A stretch of 17,475 nucleotides of DNA from Thermococcus sp. (lineage in GTDB: Archaea; Methanobacteriota_B; Thermococci; Thermococcales; Thermococcaceae): NCBI GenBank assembly GCA_027035445.1, contig JALVUT010000068.1, forward strand, positions 1 through 17,475, written 5' to 3'. The position numbers were made by a program, and so were the translations under genes. Of the stretch, positions 6,410-12,272 are shown in pieces. The notes beneath the pieces are model-generated. The model saw only the letters and a program-made list of their open reading frames with translations. It had not been told where the DNA came from and did no database searches. Positions within the stretch are counted from its first letter, which is position 1. Each line of letters begins with the position of its first letter.

Positions 6410-7399
6410 TCACCTCAGAATACCCTTCCGCTCCCGCTCAACGCGCTGACCTTCAAGGGCCCTGCCCCCCATGAACCAGCTGAGGGCCGCACCGCCACCC
6501 ATGGCCAGAACCGCGAAAACGGACGAGTGGGAAAAGGCGGCTGCTCCGAAGGAAGCCACCAGAATACCGACCCCGGAACCCGCAAGGTACTGGGCTCTCC
6601 TGAAAAGGTTCATCGGCTCTGTTGCAGCAACACCTCTTCCGTCCCAGCCAGCAAAGACAACGTGGAATATCGAGTCACCGTAGCGGTAATAAACCGTCCA
6701 CATTGGCAGGAGGAGCAACTTAACATCCTGCGGCTCGTCAGCGTGGATGTCAAAGCGCTCTATCCTGTCCGACTTGGCCAGGAATCGGTTTCTTATTATG
6801 TCGATGGCATCCTCACGCATCGTGAGGACGGCGTGCTTTTCATCCATCTCCGTGTTCAGAATTTCAAGCTTGATTCTACCCCATTCACCCTCTCCCAGGT
6901 CGAGAAGCCTCTTCCCCTCCGGCAGGGTCTTGGAGAAGTGGGTTACCAGGTCATCAACCCCGAAGCTCTTTACCTGCCTCCTCGCCGAGCCGAGGAGCCG
7001 CATATTCTCGTCCACCCTCTCGGTGTAGTGCCTCTCAACGGTGTGACAGTGAGTATTTCCCTTTGAATCGGTATGGCACTCCTCTTCACGCTTCATGTAG
7101 CGAACCGTACCGTAGACGTGGACCTTTCCATTCCAGTAGGGGGCGTAGTGCCCCTCAATATCAGCGACCTGGATGTCCTCCTTTATCCTCCTCAGGTCAA
7201 AGTCGTGCTCGACCCTGTCCCAGAAAGCCTTAGCTATGGCGTTCTTGTCGAGGGAGGGGACAATGAAGATGCCCTCGGTCTTCAGATTCCCGCTGATGTG
7301 GTTCGGAAAGCCGCAGTAGGGACACACCGCGACTATCGTCTCCGGCGAAACCTCAAGCGGTGCACCGCACCGCTCACACTTAAAGCCACTCTCTTCCAT
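6410..7399 (-). CDS. Zinc-ribbon membrane protein, first gene of the SPFH operon
   Basis: The start is uncertain: ATG 7399 (329 aa, MEESGFKC) puts the zinc ribbon at the very N terminus as in the downstream paralogue and leaves room for the TATA-like TTAAATAC at 7431-7438; ATG 7426 or TTG 7429 would add ten or eleven residues. The ribbon is C8, C11, C26, C29 (CERC and CPYC). Residues 108-124 form a Cys/His-rich insert (ECHTDSKGNTHCHTVERH) absent from the paralogue, possibly a second metal site. The paralogous core spans about 84-102 and 229-252, followed by two transmembrane helices at about 271-289 and 293-311 and a basic tail. The stop is five bases before the next start. The function is unknown. 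An anchored zinc-ribbon protein working with the SPFH scaffold is the best inference. Confidence 0.75.
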   Translation of the reverse strand: MEESGFKCERCGAPLEVSPETIVAVCPYCGFPNHISGNLKTEGIFIVPSLDKNAIAKAFWDRVEHDFDLRRIKEDIQVADIEGHYAPYWNGKVHVYGTVRYMKREEECHTDSKGNTHCHTVERHYTERVDENMRLLGSARRQVKSFGVDDLVTHFSKTLPEGKRLLDLGEGEWGRIKLEILNTEMDEKHAVLTMREDAIDIIRNRFLAKSDRIERFDIHADEPQDVKLLLLPMWTVYYRYGDSIFHVVFAGWDGRGVAATEPMNLFRRAQYLAGSGVGILVASFGAAAFSHSSVFAVLAMGGGAALSWFMGGRALEGQRVERERKGILR

Positions 7400-7429
7400 G
7401 GGGACCACTTCCTCTAGTATGCTCATCAA

Positions 7430-7440
7430 TGTATTTAAGG
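7430..7440 (-). promoter_or_regulatory. Candidate TATA box for the zinc-ribbon/SPFH operon
   Basis: On the minus strand CCTTAAATAC is about 36 nt from ATG 7399, the right place for a start site near 7410. A second candidate, ATATACTTTAAG at 7461-7472, would suit the longer start at 7426. Only one is likely to be real. Confidence 0.4.
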
Positions 7441-7562
7441 GTAATGCTCTCCGATATTCGAACTTAAAGTATATCTTGTTCGATCAACGGCAATATGTCT
7501 AAGAAAAAAATACCAGATTATTGCCTATTTTTCAGCCCAAAGGTTTAAGTGTACGCCCAGCT

Positions 7563-7575
7563 ATTTTTGTTAAAA
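7563..7575 (+). promoter_or_regulatory. Candidate TATA box for the MBL/ODP-like operon
   Basis: ATTTTTGTTAAAATAC ends about 30 nt before ATG 7605 and would put transcription initiation within about 10 nt of the start codon. A further AT-rich element, GGTTTAAG at 7542-7549, is a second candidate. The divergent intergenic region 7400-7604 is clearly more AT-rich than the flanking genes. Confidence 0.4.
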
Positions 7576-7604
7576 TACCAAAAGGCTTGGGATATTTGTA
7601 AGGT

Positions 7605-7925
7605 ATGGTTGATATGATAGCTAACAAAGGTGGTTTTAACGGAGAGGGACTCCGATGGGAGCATAACCCGCTTGACATCCTGTACCAACTATGGCCGGAA
7701 ATCGTAAAAAAATCCGGAGGATGCACCCCACACCTTGTGGGGACGGCAAAAACGGGAAAGGAAGGTTTTATTGAACTTAGAACGGAAGTTGTCTGCCACG
7801 AGAAACAGAGCGAGTTGGTCTTCTCCGAGAGTGACGTTACCTACTTCGTAATCCCGGTGAACCCCGGGGACGGGGTGGACGGTACGTACTTAAAGATGCT
7901 TAGAAGTTTGGGGGTATTTCGATGA
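7605..7925 (+). CDS. Unknown small protein, first gene of the MBL/ODP-like operon
   Basis: The protein has 106 aa from ATG 7605 (ATG 7614 is an alternative; neither has a well-spaced ribosome-binding site). It looks soluble, without membrane segments: an N-terminal helix (HNPLDILYQLWPEIVKKSGG), a central beta-rich part that includes two Cys (GGCTPH and VVCHEK), and a C-terminal segment SDVTYFVIPVNPGDGVDGTY. I do not recognise the family. The stop TGA overlaps the ATG of the next gene (ATGA), a sign of translational coupling, so it probably works with the START-like and MBL proteins. Reality as a gene rests on that coupling and on typical Thermococcus codons. Confidence 0.68.
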   Translation: MVDMIANKGGFNGEGLRWEHNPLDILYQLWPEIVKKSGGCTPHLVGTAKTGKEGFIELRTEVVCHEKQSELVFSESDVTYFVIPVNPGDGVDGTYLKMLRSLGVFR

Positions 7926-8365
7926 AAAGAAAGAGCACCTCGGTGAGGATAGAGACGAAAAAAGAGAATGTTGAAAACATCTTAAAAAATGAAGCGGCGT
8001 TCATAACCAACTGGCCCTACGTTGTCAGGGTGAGTACCAAGGAAGGTGTAAGTGCGGAGCTAATGCTCCCTCGCTTTGTGTTCAAGTTCAGGGACACGTA
8101 CAGGTTCCAGTATCACCCGGACTTTAACAGCCATATATACGATGGGGAGGGAAAACGTGGGCATATGATACTGGTTGTTACCCTAAAGGAGTGGAGCAGA
8201 AATGTGGAGACTCACCTAGAACTGTCTTATAAGGGAAAAGGCGAATTGTTGCTTGGGAAAACCATTCAATCCCTCGTGGACGGCATTGGTAGGGGGCTCA
8301 AAGAGCTGGCCGAGAGCACAGCACCCGCCCATCCTAAGGTGAATGAGCAGAAAAAACCATGCTGA
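7922..8365 (+). CDS. Possible SRPBCC/START-like protein (DUF3211-like)
   Basis: The 147-aa protein starts at ATG 7922 inside the ATGA overlap with the previous gene. The order of features looks like a START/SRPBCC (polyketide cyclase-like) fold: an N-terminal strand then helix (SVRIETKKENVENILKNEAA), the element ITNWPYVVRVS typical after the first helix, several strands (LMLPRFVFKF, YRFQYH, HMILVVTLKEW, ETHLELSYKGKG), and a long C-terminal helix (SLVDGIGRGLKELAEST). Archaeal DUF3211 members have such a fold. The tail after residue 130 is Pro/Lys-rich and overlaps the next gene. If the assignment holds, it would have a hydrophobic ligand cavity; the ligand is unknown. The family call is from pattern only. 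Confidence 0.6.
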   Translation: MKRKSTSVRIETKKENVENILKNEAAFITNWPYVVRVSTKEGVSAELMLPRFVFKFRDTYRFQYHPDFNSHIYDGEGKRGHMILVVTLKEWSRNVETHLELSYKGKGELLLGKTIQSLVDGIGRGLKELAESTAPAHPKVNEQKKPC

Positions 8366-8717
8366 GTGTGGACTTCTCAGATCCCATGAGCGTTGCTGGC
8401 TTCCTCGCCAAGTCAAAGATGTTCATTCAGGAATCCACATGGTCGACAAAAATGGACTTTTTAACGTTGTAAGCGAGATTAAGGGGAAAATCGGATCTGA
8501 TATCCTGTACATATCAGGGATAACCCAAGACGGCAGAAAATCGTTCAAACTTCTGCTTCAAGGAAGTCAGGTACTCGCAGTGGAGTATCGTGATGGGAGC
8601 GGGGTCAGAACAATTAGGGTGAAGGACCGTGAAGCCGCGGAGAATGCCATGAACATCACATCAACGATAGAGGGAGCGTACACTATAAACATATGGGTGC
8701 CTGTGGGAGGTGCTTGA
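8359..8717 (+). CDS. Unknown protein with an apparent one-base frameshift near 8450
   Basis: Reading from ATG 8359 gives MLSVDFSDPMSVAGFLAKSK and on to STWSTK, in codons typical of the neighbours, then hits a stop at 8470-8472. The frame that is open to the TGA at 8715-8717 only looks natural after about 8450 (NGLFNVVSEIKGKIGSD onward). Its upstream part from ATG 8343 (MSRKNHAECGLLRSHERCW) is rich in Cys/His and rare CGN codons and looks spurious. Adding one A to the A5 run at 8448-8452 joins the halves into a 119-aa protein. This could be a real mutation, a sequencing error in a homopolymer, or a programmed -1 shift. A fallback is an intact 92-aa ORF from ATG 8439. The fold is unknown; the middle (DGRKSFKLLLQGSQVLAVEY) faintly recalls DUF2226/DUF4388-type regions. 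The first ATG overlaps the upstream stop. Confidence 0.65.
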
Positions 8718-9491
8718 ATGATAAGGAATATGAACAGCTACCCGCTCTACGACAACGGGGAGCACAAGGTGTTCTGGCTCGGCATTGAAGAGGCCGAGGA
8801 TGAGAGGGGGATCCTGACCAATCAATACTTAATAGTTGACGGCATAGAGGCGGCCCTGGTTGAACCCGGGGGTTTCTTTGTATTCTCCCGTGTGCTCAAG
8901 AACGTTTCCTCTATACTGCCTCCTACCCAGATCAAGTACCTGATGTACTCGCACCAAGACCCGGACGTCGTCGCCGGTCTGAGCCTGTGGTTTGAGTATG
9001 CTCCGCTGGCCAAGCTCGTTATCTCCAACTTGTGGGTGCGCTTCATTCCCCATATGGCGATCCTTAGCTCCGAAAGAGTCATCGGCATCCCAGACAAAGG
9101 GACGGAGTTCCAACTTGGAAACTCAGTTATAAGAACCGTCCCAAGCCACTACCTCCACAGCCCGGGAAACTTCAGTTTTTACGACCAGAAAAGCGGGATC
9201 CTATTCAGCACGGACATAGGTGCAGCGGCTTTCCCGGAAGGTGAGTGGTACCTCTTTGTGGAGGACTTTGAGGAGCACACGAGGTACATGGAGGGGTTCC
9301 ACAGGAGATACATGAGTTCCACCAGGGCGCTTAAGGCATGGGTGCGGAACGTGAGAAAGCCGAATCCAAAGGCCATCGCCCCCCAGCACGGGGGCATTTT
9401 CCGCGACGAGAATGTCGGAAAGTTCCTCCACTGGATTGAGTCCTTGGAAGTTGGGATAGACGTTTTCAAAAACGAGTTCTACGGGGACTGA
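8718..9491 (+). CDS. Metallo-beta-lactamase-fold diiron protein resembling oxygen-binding ODP
   Basis: The 257-aa protein starts at ATG 8718, directly after the previous stop, with GGAGGTG six bases upstream. It has the metallo-beta-lactamase core of flavodiiron proteins but no flavodoxin domain. Ligand-type residues appear in order: H79, D81 and D83 in SHQDPDVVAGL, H147 in SHYLHSPGNF, D166 in FSTDIGA, and H224 in PQHGGIF. This spacing is that of the flavodiiron N-terminal domain, with Asp instead of the usual Glu at the second position. Stand-alone versions are known as oxygen-binding diiron proteins (ODP), which bind O2 and feed signals to chemotaxis or regulatory partners. For an anaerobe an O2- or redox-sensing role is plausible. 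The last 13 bases overlap the 3' end of the convergent HAD gene. A hydrolase or lactonase role cannot be excluded. Confidence 0.82.
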   Translation: MIRNMNSYPLYDNGEHKVFWLGIEEAEDERGILTNQYLIVDGIEAALVEPGGFFVFSRVLKNVSSILPPTQIKYLMYSHQDPDVVAGLSLWFEYAPLAKLVISNLWVRFIPHMAILSSERVIGIPDKGTEFQLGNSVIRTVPSHYLHSPGNFSFYDQKSGILFSTDIGAAAFPEGEWYLFVEDFEEHTRYMEGFHRRYMSSTRALKAWVRNVRKPNPKAIAPQHGGIFRDENVGKFLHWIESLEVGIDVFKNEFYGD

Positions 9492-10144
9492 ATCCCCATT
9501 TTCCCTACCAGCTCAACCAGCCTCCAGAGAGTATCCACATAGTAGTCCGCCCCCTCCACCTTCCCGAAGCGGGTCACGTTGACGGTCTTTAAACCCGCCC
9601 GCTTTCCTGCTAGGACGTCATGGAGGCTGTCCCCGACCATCAGCCCTTCCTCCGGTTTCAGCCTGAGGGCTTTAAGGGCCTTCCTAACGAGGTACGGGTT
9701 CGGCTTGACCCCGTCAAGGTTGGAGTAATCCTTTCCGTAGACGACGTCGAAGTAGCCCCTCAGCTCAAAACAGTCGAGGACGAATTCCGTGCACTCCTGG
9801 GAGGCGTTGCTAACCGCCGCAAGCTTGAGGCCGAGTCTCCTGAGTTCACCGAGAGCGGCAACATCGGGAAACGACTTTATCCTGCCGAGCCTCGCCATCT
9901 CCCGCCGATAGCGGAGGTTTACCTCATCCACTATTTTCCAGAATTCGATGTGGTCTATCCCTAACCTCTCCACGTAGCTCCTTGGGAGGCCACCCTGCAC
10001 CGTCTTTTGATAGGTCTCATAGTCGAGGTCGATGCCGTGTTGCCTGAGCTCGGGGAGAACCCACTTCTCGTACCATTCTCTGTGGTCGTAACCCTCATAG
10101 TAGACGAGGGTTTCATCGACGTCGAAGATCAAACCCCTCAGCAT
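9479..10144 (-). CDS. HAD-superfamily hydrolase
   Basis: The start is ATG 10144 (221 aa, MLRGLIFDVDETL), with GGAG seven bases upstream. ATG 10165 (228 aa) sits about where a leaderless transcript from the TATA at 10187-10195 would begin, so it is a real alternative. All four HAD motifs are present: DVDET (nucleophile D8, acid/base D10), VSNAS (S112), K147 in GVKPNP, and GDSLHD (D172, D176). An alpha-helical cap lies between motifs I and II, as in subfamily I phosphatases. Small archaeal HADs of this size dephosphorylate sugar phosphates, phosphoglycolate or nucleotides; the substrate is not evident. SerK lies just upstream on the same strand, but an intervening TATA box argues for a separate transcript. 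The 3' end overlaps the MBL gene tail to tail. Confidence 0.88.
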   Translation of the reverse strand: MLRGLIFDVDETLVYYEGYDHREWYEKWVLPELRQHGIDLDYETYQKTVQGGLPRSYVERLGIDHIEFWKIVDEVNLRYRREMARLGRIKSFPDVAALGELRRLGLKLAAVSNASQECTEFVLDCFELRGYFDVVYGKDYSNLDGVKPNPYLVRKALKALRLKPEEGLMVGDSLHDVLAGKRAGLKTVNVTRFGKVEGADYYVDTLWRLVELVGKMGIQSP

Positions 10145-10185
10145 CCCCACGCTCCAGCCCTCCATCAGCGGAGAAATCGGGAAAG

Positions 10186-10197
10186 AGTTAAAAAGCC
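10186..10197 (-). promoter_or_regulatory. TATA box for the HAD gene
   Basis: On the minus strand GCTTTTTAACTC begins right after the SerK stop codon and predicts initiation near 10166, either leaderless for ATG 10165 or with a short leader for ATG 10144. Confidence 0.5.
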
Positions 10198-10926
10198 TCA
10201 GAAGAGATCCTCAAGTTTAACGCTTATCTTCTCGGGGTTGAACGGAAGGACATGCCTGGTGGTCTTCGGGGAATAGACCTCACCGCGCTTGACGAGCTCC
10301 ATGACCTCTTCCTTGCTCGGGGCTTTCCTGATAAAGACGTAGTCTATCTCGCCCCTCCTCATGTCATCCCTTGCGTCCTCCTTTAGGCCGTAGTAGATGA
10401 GCTCTATCCTCCCCTCAACACTCATTTCGTCGAGAACCTTACTGACCTTCTTCTGCTCCTCAAGGGCCCCTGGGATGGCGAGGCTCTTTCCACCGACGAG
10501 TGCAAAGGCTATTTCTCCCCTTTCAGCCTTTTTCTCTGCCTCCGGATCCTCAGTGACCTCAAGGCCCTCCCTCCTTAGCCTCTCAATGACCTCTCCAAGG
10601 TTTCCCTTGAAGGCCGGGTACCAGGTATAGACCTTGACATCGTCGCTGAAGTAGTCGAGGATAACCGAGGGAGCCTTCTTAGCACCGAGCCTCTGAAGGC
10701 CTGCCCAGCGGTGATGGCCGTCGATGATCAAATACATATCCTCACCCGGAACCTTTGCAAGAAGCATCGCCTTCCAGAAGATACCCGAACCTGTGACGCT
10801 CTCTATGAAGCCTTCAAGCTCCTTCTGAACGAGCTGCTCGTGAGGTTTCATCTTGTCGAGTTCGATAAAAACATAGTCAACCTTTTTGGTTGGGATATCA
10901 TACTTTGGAACCTTCTCAACTCCCAT
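10198..10926 (-). CDS. serK: ADP-dependent L-serine kinase SerK (ParB/Srx fold)
   Basis: The 242-aa protein starts at ATG 10926, with GGAGGT seven bases upstream. A GTG at 10932 is also in frame. The sequence closely matches what I recall of Thermococcus kodakarensis SerK, which phosphorylates free L-serine with ADP to give O-phosphoserine and AMP, feeding cysteine synthesis through the O-phosphoserine pathway. Starting at this ATG puts the catalytic Glu at position 30 (KPHEQ), as reported for SerK. The ParB-like signature IIDGHHRWAGLQ covers D69 to H72, and the C-terminal domain includes IAFALVGGKS, YYGLKEDARDDM and TTRHVLPFNPEK. Older annotations call this family ParB-like nuclease or chromosome-partitioning protein, which would be misleading here. 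It is transcribed away from DUF763 from its own promoter. Confidence 0.93.
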   Translation of the reverse strand: MGVEKVPKYDIPTKKVDYVFIELDKMKPHEQLVQKELEGFIESVTGSGIFWKAMLLAKVPGEDMYLIIDGHHRWAGLQRLGAKKAPSVILDYFSDDVKVYTWYPAFKGNLGEVIERLRREGLEVTEDPEAEKKAERGEIAFALVGGKSLAIPGALEEQKKVSKVLDEMSVEGRIELIYYGLKEDARDDMRRGEIDYVFIRKAPSKEEVMELVKRGEVYSPKTTRHVLPFNPEKISVKLEDLF

Positions 10927-10975
10927 CTCCACAACCTCCGTAAGCCTAAACCTGCAGAGAGGAATTGAGGTAGGG

Positions 10976-10987
10976 GGATAAAAAGGC
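10976..10987 (-). promoter_or_regulatory. TATA box for serK
   Basis: On the minus strand GCCTTTTTATCC predicts initiation near 10956, giving a leader of about 30 nt that includes GGAGGT before ATG 10926. Confidence 0.55.
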
Positions 10988-11065
10988 TTTCCATGCTAAA
11001 TATCCAGGTTTTTCTGAAAAATACCTGGGTTTGTGAAAAAACAGATGAAGATTCTGCGAGACAAC

Positions 11066-11075
11066 CGTTAAAACC
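11066..11075 (+). promoter_or_regulatory. TATA box for the DUF763 gene
   Basis: CGTTAAAACC is centred about 25 nt before the two adjacent ATGs at 11093 and 11096, and no ribosome-binding site is seen between, so a leaderless transcript is expected. Confidence 0.45.
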
Positions 11076-11092
11076 AAAGACCGTAGTTACAT

Positions 11093-12241
11093 ATGATGAG
11101 GAACATTGCCGACCTACCCCTACACGGGGGTCACGTTCCCCTGTGGCTCGCCCGGAGGATGAGGAAGCTCACACGCTTAGTCCTCCTTCTGGCCGTTGAC
11201 GAGTACGGCACGAAGGGCCTGCTTGAGCGCCTTTCAGACCCGATATGGTTCCAGGCCTTCAACAACGTTATCGGCATGGACTGGGATTCCTCCGGTTCCA
11301 CAACAGTGACTGCAGGGATGATAAAGGACGCCCTCTGGAGGGAGGAGCTGGGAGTAAAGGCCGCTGGAGGAAAGGGGAAGAAAAGCAGGGCAACTCCGGA
11401 AGAGCTGAAAGCTATAGCGGAGCTCTACGAGCTTGAACCGTGGACCTACGTTAGAACCTCAAGACTGGTCGCCAAGGTCGACACGGTAGCGCTTCAAACC
11501 GGCTACGGGCTCTACCACCACGTCTTCTTCCTTGATGAGGATGGCAACTGGGCGGTGATTCAGCAGGGGATGAACGAGAGGGAGAGGCTCGCGAGGCGCT
11601 TCCACTGGTTCGATGCTGAAACATTCACACTCGACCCCCATACGGCGATAGCTGGCCTGAGGAGGGACTTCGCCCTTAACACAGTCTCGAAGGAAGCCAG
11701 GGAATACCAGAAGACCCTCCTCGACCTCGTTCAGGAGAAGCCCGCGAAGATAGAGCGCGAGCTTGAGAGTTTGAAGGCGATGGCGAAGGGTTACAGGCCG
11801 CTGGTATACTACAAACCAAGGGAACCGTGGGAGAGGGATGTTCTCAAACGCTACGAGAGCCTCGGGAGGTTTGAGCTGAACAAAAAGGTGCTGGAGTTCG
11901 CCCGTGAGCTGAGCGTGAAGGACTACGAGGAGTTTCTGCTTTTGAAAGGCCTCGGGCCGAGCACGCTCAGGGCCCTCTCGCTGGTTCTGGAGCTGGTTTA
12001 CGACGTCCACCCGAGCTGGAAGGATCCAGTGACGCATCCGCCCGATCCATTCAAGTTCACCTACGCCGTTGGCGGCAAAGACAGGGTGCCTTTCCCGATC
12101 GACAAGCCCGCCTACGACGGACTGATTTCCTTCCTTGAGGAGCTGGCATCAAGACATCCGGGGGAGAAATCCCTCGTGAGAAACGTGACGAAGATAACGA
12201 GGAATTGGAAGTTCCCGGAGGGGGAGAAGAGGGCAACCTGA
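11093..12241 (+). CDS. DUF763 family protein
   Basis: The 382-aa protein begins with tandem ATGs at 11093 and 11096; leaderless initiation cannot separate them. The N terminus IADLPLHGGHVPLWLARRM and the segment LSDPIWFQAFNNVIGMDWDS are the family's hallmark blocks. Further blocks are YHHVFFLDEDGNWAVIQQGM at about 141-160 and WFDAETF. Residues about 278-300 (EFLLLKGLGPSTLRALSLV) look like a helix-hairpin-helix, suggesting contact with DNA or RNA. The end is basic. DUF763 is a conserved archaeal and thermophile family without an established function; a nucleic-acid-linked role is inference. It is divergent from serK and convergent with the DUF89 gene, with 31 nt between the two stops. Length is as expected for the family. 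Confidence 0.88.
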   Translation: MMRNIADLPLHGGHVPLWLARRMRKLTRLVLLLAVDEYGTKGLLERLSDPIWFQAFNNVIGMDWDSSGSTTVTAGMIKDALWREELGVKAAGGKGKKSRATPEELKAIAELYELEPWTYVRTSRLVAKVDTVALQTGYGLYHHVFFLDEDGNWAVIQQGMNERERLARRFHWFDAETFTLDPHTAIAGLRRDFALNTVSKEAREYQKTLLDLVQEKPAKIERELESLKAMAKGYRPLVYYKPREPWERDVLKRYESLGRFELNKKVLEFARELSVKDYEEFLLLKGLGPSTLRALSLVLELVYDVHPSWKDPVTHPPDPFKFTYAVGGKDRVPFPIDKPAYDGLISFLEELASRHPGEKSLVRNVTKITRNWKFPEGEKRAT

Positions 12242-12272
12242 AAACCCACAGCTAGCAGGTGATGGCATACTA

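Noticed and set aside
6374..7066. Plus-strand ORF of 230 aa
   Set aside because: It is antisense to the first zinc-ribbon membrane gene, whose motifs and coupling are clear; the translated product looks random.
10198..10926. ParB-type nuclease or chromosome-partitioning protein
   Set aside because: The whole sequence matches the SerK serine kinase, including the Glu at position 30; only the fold is shared with ParB.
11459..12037. Minus-strand ORF of 192 aa
   Set aside because: It is antisense to DUF763, which is a clear family match.
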